Assembly (NCBI GenBank): GCA_028876065.1
Contig: JAGWTI010000005.1
Span: 1 to 64,000 of the forward strand
Length of the DNA: 64,000 nt
Direction: 5' to 3'
From: Nitrospirota bacterium
Lineage (GTDB): Bacteria; Nitrospirota; Nitrospiria; Nitrospirales; Nitrospiraceae
Shown here one piece after another: positions 50,363-59,026 of the stretch. Every line of letters begins with the position of its first letter. Position 1 is the stretch's first letter. A program made the position numbers and the translations under genes. Below the pieces are notes generated by a model. The model made no database searches. It was given only the letters and a program-made list of their open reading frames with translations, and was not told where the DNA came from.

Positions 50363-51898
50363 TTATCGCTCCGCTTCGTTCAGCAGGTACTGGATCAGCA
50401 GGCGGGTGCCGATGCCGGTGGGGCCTTTGGACACGTAGGCCCGCTCACGCTCGCTCCAGTCTGTGCTGGCGATGTCCAGGTGTACCCAGGGACAGTCGCC
50501 GACGAACTTGCTCAGGAACAGCGCCGCGGTGATCATCCCGCCGCCCCGGCCGCCGATGTTGCGCATGTCGGCCACGTCGCTCTTGAGTTGCTCGAAGTAC
50601 TCGTCCCAGAGCGGCATTTCCCAGGTCCGTTCGCCGGCCGTGAGCCCGGCCTGCTGGACGCGGCGCTTCAGCGACTCGTCGTTGCCGAACAGGCCGATGG
50701 CGAACTGTCCCAGCGCCACCACGCAAGCCCCGGTCAGGGTCGCAATGTCGATGATCGCTTTCGGTTTCAAGCGCGTGGCGTAGGCCAGTCCGTCGGCCAG
50801 GATCAATCGTCCCTCCGCGTCCGTGTTCTGCACCTCGACGGTCTTGCCCGAAAGGGTCATCAGAATGTCGCCGGGCTTGATCGCCCGCCCGCCCGGCATG
50901 TTCTCGGTCGCCGGCAGGATGCCGATCACGTGCAGCGGCAGTTTCAAGCGCGAGATCGCCCGGATCGTGGCCAGGACCTCGGCGCCGCCGGTCATGTCCG
51001 CCTTCATCTGCTCCATGTTCTCGGCCGGCTTGAGCGAGATGCCGCCCGTGTCGAACGTGATGGTCTTGCCGACCAGCACGATGGGCTTGCTCCCGCGTCC
51101 GTTGCCCGATGCCCGTCCGGCCGGCCCCCGATATTCCAGAATGATGAACTTGGGCGGCTCGTGGCTGCCCCGCGCCACGCCCAGGAACGCGCCCATGCCG
51201 AGCTTCTCCACGGCGCGCTGCTCCAACACCGTGACCGTGACGCCTCGCTCCCTGCCGATCCGCTTGGCCTCGGCCGCGACACGCGAGGGCGTCATGATGT
51301 TGGAGGGGTGGTTGCAGAGGTCGCGCACGAACATGGCCGCTTCGGCGGCGGCCAGCCCCCGGCGTGCCCCCTCCCGGATCTGCGCCGCCTCCGAGGCCCC
51401 GGCGGCGATGAAGCAGATGTGGGTCAGGCCCTTCGAGTCCTTGTCCGGGTCGCTCCGGTAGGCGGTGAACTGGTAGCCGCCCAGGATCGCTCCTTCGGCC
51501 ATCGCCTGGGCCAGCAGCAGCCCCGTGGCGTCGGCGATCGCGCGGCCATGCAGGGGCGTGGTGAACGACCTGGCGCCGACCTGCCGCACCTTCTTGGCGA
51601 CCGTGCCCATGGCCTGCCGCACCGTATCGAGCTTCGCATCCTTCTTCTTGCCCAGCCCGACCAGCAGGACGCGCTTGGCGGGAATCTTGCCGTGCGTGTG
51701 CACCAGGACCGTCTGGCCGTTCTTCCCCTCGAACTCGCCGCTCTTGAGCAAGTCGCGCAAGAGACCCTTGAGCGCCCGATCCACCGTGGCGGCTTCGTCG
51801 TGCAGCCCGGCCTCGCCCTCATAATGGTGGAGCACCAGGACCTCGTCCGCCTCGGTTTCGATGCGGCCTTGTTTCACGTGTACGTCAACAGATGCCAT
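50363..51898 (-). CDS. pepA: Leucyl aminopeptidase (M17)
   Basis: 511 residues from ATG 51898, with AAGGAG upstream at correct spacing. The C-terminal catalytic domain shows the two-metal site: VGKTITFDTGGISLKPAENM and NTDAEGRLILADGLAYA (signature of M17), and GGRGGGMITAALFLSKFV. N-terminal macro-like domain is present. It removes N-terminal residues from peptides and in some bacteria also binds DNA. Confidence 0.96.
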   Translation of the reverse strand: MASVDVHVKQGRIETEADEVLVLHHYEGEAGLHDEAATVDRALKGLLRDLLKSGEFEGKNGQTVLVHTHGKIPAKRVLLVGLGKKKDAKLDTVRQAMGTVAKKVRQVGARSFTTPLHGRAIADATGLLLAQAMAEGAILGGYQFTAYRSDPDKDSKGLTHICFIAAGASEAAQIREGARRGLAAAEAAMFVRDLCNHPSNIMTPSRVAAEAKRIGRERGVTVTVLEQRAVEKLGMGAFLGVARGSHEPPKFIILEYRGPAGRASGNGRGSKPIVLVGKTITFDTGGISLKPAENMEQMKADMTGGAEVLATIRAISRLKLPLHVIGILPATENMPGGRAIKPGDILMTLSGKTVEVQNTDAEGRLILADGLAYATRLKPKAIIDIATLTGACVVALGQFAIGLFGNDESLKRRVQQAGLTAGERTWEMPLWDEYFEQLKSDVADMRNIGGRGGGMITAALFLSKFVGDCPWVHLDIASTDWSERERAYVSKGPTGIGTRLLIQYLLNEAER

Positions 51899-51932
51899 TC
51901 GGTTCTCCTTCAAGAAAAATTGACGGTCGTTT

Positions 51933-52010
51933 CATTGAGAGATTGACGATGGTTTCATGAATTGACGATAGGTGGAATTCGTCAATGACCCAATCGTCAA
52001 TGATTCAATG
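51933..52010. repeat. Intergenic hairpin, TTGACGAT word family (copy F)
   Basis: Arms of about 34-37 bases, 51933-51969 and 51977-52010, pair imperfectly (CATTGA...ATTGACGAT...TTGACGA against TCGTCAA...ATCGTCAAT...TCAATG). The word TTGACGAT recurs directly, with a related TTGACGGT just outside. On the minus strand it starts 4 bases after the queE stop and precedes pepA. Confidence 0.65.
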
Positions 52011-52013
52011 CGT

Positions 52014-52667
52014 TCACACCCCCCGCATGTCCGGGGCCCAGATGAACTTGTGCAATTGCAGTTGGAACCGCACCGGCAGCCGGTCGGCCAGGATCCATTC
52101 GGCCAGGTGCTGCGGGTCCAGCTCGCCGAACACGGGCGCGAACAGCACCAGGCAACGCGCCGTCAGCTCGTACTGTTTCACGATCCCGCAGGCCCAGTCG
52201 TAGTCGGCCCGGTCCTTGATCACGAACTTGGCTTCGTCCTGTTCGGTCAACCGTTCCAGGTTCGGCCAGTGCATCCGGTCCAGCATCCCGCTGCCGGGAC
52301 ATTTCACGTCCAGGATCACATGGGCGCGCCGGTCCAGCGGGGCCGTGTCGATCGCGCCGCTGGTCTCGACCAGAACCTCGTAGCCCTCGTCGCAGAGCCG
52401 GGTGATAAGGGTGAAGGCCTCCGGCTGGTGCAAGGGCTCGCCGCCCGTCACCTCCACCAGCGGACAGCCGTAGGTCTTGACCTTGGCCAGCACCGCCTCC
52501 AGCGTCATGTCGGTCCCGCCGGAAAAAGTATACTCGCTGTCGCACCAGGTGCAGCGCAAGGGACAGCCGGTCAGCCGGATGAAGACGCAAGGCTGTCCCG
52601 CGTAGGACGACTCGCCCTGGATGCTATGGAAGATCTCGGTGATGCGAAGCGTTGACGTTGTACTCAT
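52014..52667 (-). CDS. queE: 7-carboxy-7-deazaguanine synthase (radical SAM)
   Basis: 217 residues from ATG 52667. Radical-SAM motif Cys35-x3-Cys39-x2-Cys42 (CPLRCTWC), preceded by IFHSIQGESSYAGQPCVFIR and followed by EVTGGEPL, typical of QueE. It contracts 6-carboxytetrahydropterin in queuosine and deazapurine biosynthesis. Other que genes are not in the window. It ends four bases before hairpin F. Confidence 0.95.
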   Translation of the reverse strand: MSTTSTLRITEIFHSIQGESSYAGQPCVFIRLTGCPLRCTWCDSEYTFSGGTDMTLEAVLAKVKTYGCPLVEVTGGEPLHQPEAFTLITRLCDEGYEVLVETSGAIDTAPLDRRAHVILDVKCPGSGMLDRMHWPNLERLTEQDEAKFVIKDRADYDWACGIVKQYELTARCLVLFAPVFGELDPQHLAEWILADRLPVRFQLQLHKFIWAPDMRGV

Positions 52668-52671
52668 GGAG

Positions 52672-53367
52672 TCATTTCCACGTCTCGATCCGCCAGCCTT
52701 CGCGTCGCGCGATCCGCCCCATGCCCCGGATCGGATTCACCACCAGCGGGTGGCCGACGAGCCGCAGCGTGTCCACATCGCCCGGACTGTCCCCGTAGGC
52801 ATAGCTGTCCTGCAACGCGATGCCCGCCTCCTTGGCGAACGACTCGACCAGCCGGCGCTTGCCCTCCCCATAGGGATAGGGCGGCAGGATCGAGCCGGTG
52901 TAGCGGTCTCCACGCCGCTCCGGGACTGCGGCCAGGGCCAAGTCCACCTTCAAATGGCCGGCCAGGGGGGCGATCAGGAAATCCAGCGAACCGGTGATCA
53001 ACACCAAGTGATGGCCTGAGTCCCGATGCCGCTCCAGCGTCGCCAGGCTGGCGGAGGAGAGACGGGGGCAGACTTCAGCCTGTACGAATTCCGCCGCCAG
53101 CGGCTCGATCTCGGCCGGCCGTTTGCCCTCCAGATACAGCTTCCGCTCGCGCAACGGGTGCAGGGACAGGGCCGGCAGATGTTGCAGCAGATACCAGAGG
53201 CTGCGGCTTGCCTCCCGCGATCCCACGTGCCCCTTGCGCCACAGATAGCGGAAGAAGCGCACCTCGATCGCGGAGCCGGGGAGCAACGTGTTGTCCACGT
53301 CGAAAAAGGCGGCCACACATCGGTCTTGGCGCTGGGTTGGAATCGCTGGGGATGCAGGTGCAATCAT
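52672..53367 (-). CDS. HAD-family phosphatase (SerB-like subfamily IB)
   Basis: 231 residues from ATG 53367. The nucleophile motif is FFDVDNTLLPGS (Asp23, Asp25); motif II is VLITGSLDFLIAPLA, and the acidic motif YGDSPGDVDTLRLVGHPLVVNP closes the site. The layout is that of HAD-IB hydrolases such as SerB and related phosphatases. The frame continues to 53664, but that part is the antisense reading of tRNA-Leu and was not included. The stop lies four bases before queE. Confidence 0.88.
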   Translation of the reverse strand: MIAPASPAIPTQRQDRCVAAFFDVDNTLLPGSAIEVRFFRYLWRKGHVGSREASRSLWYLLQHLPALSLHPLRERKLYLEGKRPAEIEPLAAEFVQAEVCPRLSSASLATLERHRDSGHHLVLITGSLDFLIAPLAGHLKVDLALAAVPERRGDRYTGSILPPYPYGEGKRRLVESFAKEAGIALQDSYAYGDSPGDVDTLRLVGHPLVVNPIRGMGRIARREGWRIETWK

Positions 53368-53509
53368 GCAAGGTATGCGCGCGTTTGAGCGATCATACCC
53401 ATTCAGACCGTGGATTGACAAGCAACTAAGGGGGCGGGTGTGCCGGGGTGCGGAGCTTCGGCGCCTTCGGAACGACAGCCTGCCCCTGCTGGAAGGAGGC
53501 GGGAGGAGG

Positions 53510-53538
53510 TGGAGATTTAGGAAGCGTCTGGGTATAAT
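53510..53538 (+). promoter_or_regulatory. Promoter of tRNA-Leu
   Basis: Perfect TATAAT (53533-53538) with TGGAGA (53510-53515, four of six consensus) 17 bases upstream. The mature tRNA starts nine bases after the -10 box. Confidence 0.7.
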
Positions 53539-53546
53539 GCGCTCGG

Positions 53547-53630
53547 GCCGAAGTGGCGAAATGGCAGACGCGCACGTTTGAGGGGCGTGTGGGGAAACCC
53601 GTGCGGGTTCAAGTCCCGCCTTCGGCACCA
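53547..53630 (+). tRNA. tRNA-Leu (GAG)
   Basis: 84 bases with a long variable arm, as expected for leucine. Acceptor GCCGAAG/CTTCGGC, anticodon stem CACGT/GCGTG with loop TTGAGGG (anticodon GAG), variable stem GGGG/CCC, T-arm GCGGGTTCAAGTCCCGC, encoded CCA. It marks the edge of the accessory island to the right; tRNA genes are common integration sites, but I found no full repeat of its 3' end at the other side within the window. Confidence 0.97.
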
Positions 53631-53633
53631 TCC

Positions 53634-53800
53634 CTCGCTTGCGTGATCCGCCGCGTTCGATCAAATCGCGGCGGAGTGGTACCTTCCCTCCAGTAACTTA
53701 GATTCTTCGCCTCGCTTGCGTGTACCGACGCGCTATTTTTCTTGAGCGCGGCGGAGAAAACCCTCCAGTAATTCTTTGCTTGTCTCCATCGCTTGAGCCG
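53634..53800. repeat. 77-bp tandem array of hairpins after tRNA-Leu
   Basis: A unit starting CTCGCTTGCGTG recurs at 53634, 53711 and (degenerate, TCGCTTGAGCCG) 53788. Each of the first two units contains a hairpin and then CCCTCCAGTAA. Hairpin 1 is 53647-53655/53667-53675, nine perfect pairs. Hairpin 2 is 53725-53734/53745-53754, nine pairs with one mismatch. Their sequences differ, but pairing is kept. No gene is seen in the 289 bases between tRNA-Leu and hsdR; a CTAGC/GCTAG repeat lies near 53852-53868. Confidence 0.65.
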
Positions 53801-53919
53801 CTGCGTTCGATCAACCTCTCTGCTCTTGCGATTGCTCTATAGTGGCGTTACCTAGCGATTTGGGCTAGACTGCTGCCGGCCCATCGGTCGTATCTCTCCA
53901 GCACGGGAGCCGTCCTGCG

Positions 53920-56721
53920 ATGCCGACACCCGAGGACAAGGCACGGGAGACAATCGACGCTGCCTTGGAAGAAGCCGGCTGGAAGGTCCAAGACACGAGA
54001 GACGCAAATCTTGGTGCAGGGCGAGGAGTGGCCTTGCGCAATTTTCCGCTTGGAAGCTTTGGCTTTGCCGACTATTTGCTCTATGTGGATGGCAAAGCGG
54101 CTGGGGTAATCGAAGCAAAGCGGGAAGGCGCTACATTAACTGGCGTTGAAGTACAGGCTTCCAAATATAGTAAAGGGCTTCCCAAGGAGTTACCCGCTTA
54201 CACGCACCCATTACCATTTCTCTATCAAAGCACCGGCATCGAAACGCGGTTCACCAATGGCCTCGATCCGGAGCCGCGGAGTCGTGCCGTGTTCGGTTTC
54301 CACCGGCCCGAAACGCTCGCCTCGTGGGCGCCCGCGCGGGACGATGCGCCCGGAAATCTTCACGGTGCCTCGTTGGCGGCGCAGGGCAGGTCAACCCTGC
54401 GGGCTCGTCTGAAGCAGTTGCCCGCGCTCAAGACCGAGGGCCTCTGGCCCGCCCAAGTGACCGCTATCACCAATCTTGAAAAGTCCCTGGCTCAGGATCG
54501 TCCTCGTGCGCTTATTCAGATGGCGACCGGCAGCGGCAAGACCTTCACGGCCATCAATCTTATCTATCGCCTCATCAAGTTCGGCGAGGCGAAGCGCGTC
54601 CTCTTCCTGGTGGACCGCGGCAACCTCGGCGACCAGACGTTGAAAGAATTCCAGCAATACGTCTCGCCCTACAACAACTTCACGTTCACCGAGGAATTCA
54701 TCGTCCAGCGCCTCACGAGTAATCAGCTCGACACCACGGCGCGCGTCTGCATCGGGACCATCCAACGCCTCTACTCCATGCTCAAAGGCCGCGAGCTGGC
54801 CGAAGAAGACGAGGAAACCTCCGTCGCCGGGCTCGAACGGCTCGCCAAGAAGCCGGAACCCATCGACTATAACCCGGTCATCCCCATCGAAACCTTCGAC
54901 GTGATCGTCACCGACGAATGTCACCGGTCCATCTACAACCTCTGGGCGCAGGTGCTCGAATACTTCGACGCCTACCTCATCGGCCTCACCGCCACGCCCA
55001 ACAAGCAGACCTTCGGCTTCTTCCACCAAAACCTCGTCATGGAATACAACCACGAGCAGGCCGTGGCCGACGGGGTCAACGTCAACTACGACGTGTACCG
55101 CATCCGCACCGCCATCACCCAGGCCGGCTCCCGGGTGGGCTCGGGCTTCTATGTGGAGAAACGCGACCGTGAGACCCGCGCCACGCGCTGGGAGCAACTC
55201 GACGACGACTTTGCCTACGACCCGGACCAGCTCGACCGCGACGTGGTGGCCGTGGATCAGATCCGCACTATCGTCAAGACGTTCAAAGACAAGCTCTTCA
55301 CCGAGATCTTTCCCGGCCGCACCTGGGTCCCCAAGACCCTCATCTTTGCCAAGGACGACTCCCACGCCGAGGACATCGTCAAGATCGTGCGCGAGGAATT
55401 CGGCAAGGGGAACGACTTCGCCCAGAAGATCACCTATCGCACCACCGGCGCGGACCCGAAGGAACTCATCAAGGCCTTCCGCGTCAGTCCAATGCCCCGC
55501 ATCGCCGTCACCGTGGACATGATCGCCACCGGCACCGACATCAAGCCGGTCGAAATCGTCCTCTTCATGCGCGCCGTCAAATCCCGCACCTACTTCGAGC
55601 AGATGAAGGGTCGAGGCGTGCGCGTCATCAAGGCCGACGATCTCAAGAGCGTCACGCCCGACGCCGTGAGCAAAGACCACTTCGTCATCGTGGATGCCGT
55701 CGGCGTCTGCGAGCAGGACATGACCGATGCCAGGCCGATGGAAAAGAAGCCCAGCGTCTCCTTCGACAAGCTGCTGCAAGCCGTGGCCCTGGGCAGCACC
55801 GACGAAGACCTGCTCACCAGCATCGCCGGTCGGCTCGCCCGCATGGAGCACCGCATCACGAAGGAAGACGACCAGGCCATCGTGAAAACCAGCGGCGGCC
55901 ATTCGCTCAAAGACCTGAGCCGCCGACTGGTCGAAGCGGTCCATCCGGATCGGCAGGAAGCGAGGGCCAGGCAGCAGTTCGGCACGGACAAGCCCAGCGA
56001 GCAGCAAATGCAACAGGCGACGGCCGCGTTGCTTCAAGAAGCAGCCAAGCCGTTTCAATCTCCGAAGCTTCGCGAACTCTTGGTCGCCATCAAGAAAAAG
56101 AACGAACTGACCATCGACCACGTCAGCCAAGATCAAGTGATCGAGGCAGGGTTCAGTCCCGATGCCCTGGCCCGTGCCCGCACCATCGTCCAGTCGTTCG
56201 AACAGTTCATCAGGCAGCACAAGGACGAGATCACCGCGCTGCAAGTCCTCTACAGCAAGCCGTATAGACAGCGGCTGACCTTCGAGAACATCAAGGAACT
56301 GGCCGACGCCATCGAAAAGCCGCCCTACCTCTGGAACGAATCGCAACTCTGGCAGGCTTATGCCGCGCTGGAGAAATCCAAGGTCAAGGGAGCGAGCGGC
56401 AAGCGCATTCTGACGGACCTCGTCTCCCTCGTCCGGTTCGCCATCCATCAAGACAAGGAGTTGGTGCCGTTTCCTGAACGAGTCAATGCGAACTTTAATG
56501 CTTGGCTCGCGCAGCAGGAAAAGACAAAACGGTTCACCAACGAACAGCGTCATTGGCTTGAAATGATCCGTGACCATGTGGCGGCGAATCTCAGCATTGA
56601 GAAGGATGACTTCGAACTGGCACCGTTCAATCGGGAAGGTGGGCTGGGCAAGGTACATCGATTGTTTCCAGAGGGGCTTCAGCCCATAATAGAGGCACTG
56701 AACGTGGCCTTAGTGGCCTAA
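53920..56721 (+). CDS. hsdR: Type I restriction enzyme, HsdR subunit
   Basis: 933 residues from ATG 53920. The N-terminal nuclease site shows Asp51 (FGFADYLLYV) and Glu65-Ala-Lys67 (VIEAK). Superfamily 2 translocase motifs: ATGSGKT (202-208), TDECH (331-335), LTATP (356-360), and MKGRGVR (562-568). The long C-terminal helical domain binds the methylase core. It translocates DNA and cuts unmodified sequence with HsdM and HsdS. A second, diverged copy of its 3' end lies at 57525. Confidence 0.95.
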   Translation: MPTPEDKARETIDAALEEAGWKVQDTRDANLGAGRGVALRNFPLGSFGFADYLLYVDGKAAGVIEAKREGATLTGVEVQASKYSKGLPKELPAYTHPLPFLYQSTGIETRFTNGLDPEPRSRAVFGFHRPETLASWAPARDDAPGNLHGASLAAQGRSTLRARLKQLPALKTEGLWPAQVTAITNLEKSLAQDRPRALIQMATGSGKTFTAINLIYRLIKFGEAKRVLFLVDRGNLGDQTLKEFQQYVSPYNNFTFTEEFIVQRLTSNQLDTTARVCIGTIQRLYSMLKGRELAEEDEETSVAGLERLAKKPEPIDYNPVIPIETFDVIVTDECHRSIYNLWAQVLEYFDAYLIGLTATPNKQTFGFFHQNLVMEYNHEQAVADGVNVNYDVYRIRTAITQAGSRVGSGFYVEKRDRETRATRWEQLDDDFAYDPDQLDRDVVAVDQIRTIVKTFKDKLFTEIFPGRTWVPKTLIFAKDDSHAEDIVKIVREEFGKGNDFAQKITYRTTGADPKELIKAFRVSPMPRIAVTVDMIATGTDIKPVEIVLFMRAVKSRTYFEQMKGRGVRVIKADDLKSVTPDAVSKDHFVIVDAVGVCEQDMTDARPMEKKPSVSFDKLLQAVALGSTDEDLLTSIAGRLARMEHRITKEDDQAIVKTSGGHSLKDLSRRLVEAVHPDRQEARARQQFGTDKPSEQQMQQATAALLQEAAKPFQSPKLRELLVAIKKKNELTIDHVSQDQVIEAGFSPDALARARTIVQSFEQFIRQHKDEITALQVLYSKPYRQRLTFENIKELADAIEKPPYLWNESQLWQAYAALEKSKVKGASGKRILTDLVSLVRFAIHQDKELVPFPERVNANFNAWLAQQEKTKRFTNEQRHWLEMIRDHVAANLSIEKDDFELAPFNREGGLGKVHRLFPEGLQPIIEALNVALVA

Positions 56722-56732
56722 GGGGAGGATTT

Positions 56733-56933
56733 ATGTCGACAGCCGAAAGAATCTTCAGGGAAGCACAGAAACTTCCGGACACACTTGCGCAGGAAGTGCT
56801 GGATTTCATCGAGTACATTGAAATCAAACATGGCTTACGAGACCGGCTTGCTGAAGAACTGAAGCAGGCGCAGGAACCGGCTATGCGCCATGTGTGGGAC
56901 AACCAGGACGACGAGGTCTGGAATGGCGTGTAA
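56733..56933 (+). CDS. DUF2281-like antitoxin-type small protein
   Basis: 66 residues, ATG 56733 with GGGGAGG upstream. STAERIFREAQKLPDTLAQE then VLDFIEYIEIKHG is the DUF2281 pattern, small proteins commonly found in toxin-antitoxin loci. The C-terminus (QEPAMRHVWDNQDDEVW) is a frequent toxin-contact tail. It is followed by a separate antitoxin-toxin pair, so its own toxin may have been lost. Confidence 0.72.
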   Translation: MSTAERIFREAQKLPDTLAQEVLDFIEYIEIKHGLRDRLAEELKQAQEPAMRHVWDNQDDEVWNGV

Positions 56934-56962
56934 GCCTGCGGGGATGGAGGAGGGACTGCACC

Positions 56963-57193
56963 ATGAAAGTGAATGCCAAGAAAATTCTGGAAGAGGCCAT
57001 GCAGTTGGAGCCGGGCACCCGTGCCATGATTGCCGAAACCCTCTTGGAGAGCCTGGATTTCGAGGAGGATTTTGAGATTTCGCAGGCGTGGAGGGAGGAG
57101 ATTCAACGGCGTTGCGAGCAAGTCGATCGCGGTGAAGTGGAGCTGGTTGACTCCGAGACAGTGATGGCTGAGCTCCGGAAAAAGCACGCCTGA
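56963..57193 (+). CDS. Addiction-module antitoxin
   Basis: 76 residues from ATG 56963; the frame is open to 56894. The motif AKKILEEAMQLEPGTRAMIA followed by ETLLESLD belongs to the putative addiction-module component family that pairs with RelE/ParE toxins, and the C-terminus (VMAELRKKHA) is typical. Its TGA overlaps the toxin ATG, giving coupled translation with the antitoxin made first. Confidence 0.82.
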   Translation: MKVNAKKILEEAMQLEPGTRAMIAETLLESLDFEEDFEISQAWREEIQRRCEQVDRGEVELVDSETVMAELRKKHA

Positions 57194-57486
57194 TGCAAGT
57201 CCGGTGGCATCGGGAAGCTCGATTTGAGGCGGACGAAGCAGCAAGCTTTTACGGGGCAAGGCAACCGGGTCTTGACCGGCGTTTTCTCGACATCCTGGAG
57301 GATGCTCTCCGAAGAATCACCCGTCGCCCTCAGATGTACCCGAAGGTTGAGAGCAATATCTACAAGTGCAGGCTCCCCCGCTTCCCATACGGGGTCATCT
57401 ATCGGACAAAATCAGAGACAGTCGAAATACTCGCGATCATGCATCTGAAGCGAGAGCCAGGGTATTGGAAGACACGATCAGGATAA
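57193..57486 (+). CDS. RelE/ParE-type toxin
   Basis: 97 residues. QVRWHREARFEADEAASFYG, then GLDRRFLDILEDALRRI and the core PRFPYGVIYRTKSETVEILA with AIMHLKREPGYW follow the ParE/RelE fold. These toxins act on ribosome-bound mRNA (RelE) or gyrase (ParE); which applies is not clear from sequence. The gene ends 38 bases before the hsdR remnant. Confidence 0.87.
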   Translation: MQVRWHREARFEADEAASFYGARQPGLDRRFLDILEDALRRITRRPQMYPKVESNIYKCRLPRFPYGVIYRTKSETVEILAIMHLKREPGYWKTRSG

Positions 57487-57524
57487 GTCCCGCTTTCTTG
57501 CCCTAGTCTGGCTGTGCTCAAGTC

Positions 57525-57665
57525 GCGGCAAATCTGAGCATCGAGCAGAGCGATTTTGAGCTGGCGCCGTTCAATCGGGAAGGTGGGTTAGGGAAGGTGC
57601 ATCAGGTCTTTGGCAGCGAGCTGAACGGGATTATTGAAGAGTTGAACGGAGCGTTAGCCGCATGA
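57525..57665 (+). pseudogene. Remnant of a second hsdR 3' end
   Basis: This 141-base segment reads AANLSIEQSDFELAPFNREG and ends [11 protein letters not shown]-stop. It aligns without gaps to the last 46 codons and stop of hsdR (AANLSIEKDDFELAPFNREG ... IIEALNVALVA). By my count 96 of 141 bases are identical, with a 21-base identical block over APFNREG. Upstream the match fades, with an in-frame stop. Its TGA overlaps the hsdS ATG (ATGA at 57662), the usual coupling of hsd genes, so it is probably the original 3' end of the hsdR that preceded this hsdS. Confidence 0.88.
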
Positions 57666-59026
57666 TGGCCCAGCGCTTACTAGGCGAAGTTGCGGACATT
57701 GTTAGAGGCATTTCTTTTCCGAAGAACGCCAAGAGCTCGGAGCCTCGACCGGGAGACGTCGCCTGTCTGCGCACTGCAAATGTTCAGAGGGAGGTCGACT
57801 GGGTAGATCTTTGGTATGTGCCAGGTGAACATGTGAAACGCGAAGAGCAGTTCATCCAGCTTGGCGACATACTTGTTTCGACCGCCAACAGTTACGAGTT
57901 GGTTGGTAAGGTGGCGCCAGTTGGTAACCTTCCCCAAAAAGCTACCTTGGGTGCATTTATTTCCTTAATTCGTCCTCGACTAGGAACTGATCCCAAATTT
58001 CTATACCATCAACTTGCCTGGGACAAAACTCAGTCCCGGATCAGAGAAACTGCCTCGACCACGACCAATATTTCGAACGTTTCGACAACAAAGCTGGGCA
58101 ATCTTGAGCTTGAGTTTCCTGAGTTGGATCAACAACGCGCCATCGTCGCGGAGATCGAAAAGCAATTCTCCCGCCTCGATGAAGCCGTCGCTTCGCTCAA
58201 GCGCACCAAAGCCAACCTCAAACGCTACAAAGCTTCCGTCCTCAAAGCCGCCGTCGAAGGGAAGTTGTTTGGTCAGTCAAGCAATGGGACCATGAGCATC
58301 GATTGGGGAAGCAAGCCAATTAGTGTGGCAATTGATTCACTTGACCAAGGCTGGAGTCCGCAATGTGAAAATGAACCTTCGAATCGACCGAGTGTATGGG
58401 GGATCATTAAGACAACGGCGGTTCAATCAATGCGTTATCTCGGAGCCGAAAATAAACGACTTCCTGACGCATTGAGTCCAAGGCCCCATCTTGAGCTTGC
58501 AGCAGGCGACTTGTTAATGACACGCGCAGGACCTAGAGCGCGGGTAGGGGTTACTTGCCTTGTGAAAAATACCCGACCTCATCTAATGCTATGTGACAAG
58601 GTATATAGGATTCGCTGTAAGAAGGACCTGGTGAATCCAGCTTTCCTTGAGCTGGTGTTGAATGCACCTAATATTGTGGATGAATTGAACCAATTAAAAA
58701 CTGGCATCAGTGATAGTGGCGTTAACCTCACACAAAAGCGCTTGAACGAACTTGTAGTTCCTCTTCCCGCTCTCAAAGTCCAGAAACAAATCGTGGCCGA
58801 AGTCGAGCGCCGTCTGTCCGTCATCGAAGAACTCGAAGCTTCCGTCGAAGCCAACCTCACCCGTGCCGACCGGTTGCGGCAGTCCATTCTAAGCCAAGCT
58901 TTCTCTGGGCGGTTGCTCGGCCGAAACGCAAGGCCTATTCCAGACAGTTTGCCGCCAGTCTCTTTGGCCGCTGAAAGTCACGCGGACTATGGAAAAACAA
59001 CCGTGCAAGACGGTCATCACAGATGA
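57662..59026 (+). CDS. hsdS: Type I restriction-modification specificity subunit HsdS
   Basis: 454 residues from ATG 57662. Two target-recognition domains alternate with conserved helical spacers. TRD1 spans about 1-155, and the central spacer reads [20 protein letters not shown] then [20 protein letters not shown]2 spans about 215-365, and the C-terminal spacer reads [20 protein letters not shown] then [16 protein letters not shown]2 is visibly AT-richer than the rest, as is common for exchanged recognition domains. It determines the bipartite target sequence. The stop overlaps the next gene (ATGA). Confidence 0.93.
   Translation: MMAQRLLGEVADIVRGISFPKNAKSSEPRPGDVACLRTANVQREVDWVDLWYVPGEHVKREEQFIQLGDILVSTANSYELVGKVAPVGNLPQKATLGAFISLIRPRLGTDPKFLYHQLAWDKTQSRIRETASTTTNISNVSTTKLGNLELEFPELDQQRAIVAEIEKQFSRLDEAVASLKRTKANLKRYKASVLKAAVEGKLFGQSSNGTMSIDWGSKPISVAIDSLDQGWSPQCENEPSNRPSVWGIIKTTAVQSMRYLGAENKRLPDALSPRPHLELAAGDLLMTRAGPRARVGVTCLVKNTRPHLMLCDKVYRIRCKKDLVNPAFLELVLNAPNIVDELNQLKTGISDSGVNLTQKRLNELVVPLPALKVQKQIVAEVERRLSVIEELEASVEANLTRADRLRQSILSQAFSGRLLGRNARPIPDSLPPVSLAAESHADYGKTTVQDGHHR

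Noticed and set aside
53368-53664. N-terminal extension of the HAD phosphatase frame to 53664
   Set aside because: The added protein is the antisense reading of tRNA-Leu (GLEPARVSPHAPQTCASA), a common false ORF.
57487-57524. Extension of the hsdR remnant further upstream
   Set aside because: Similarity to the hsdR codons before AANLSIE is near background and includes an in-frame stop, so the remnant was limited to 57525-57665.
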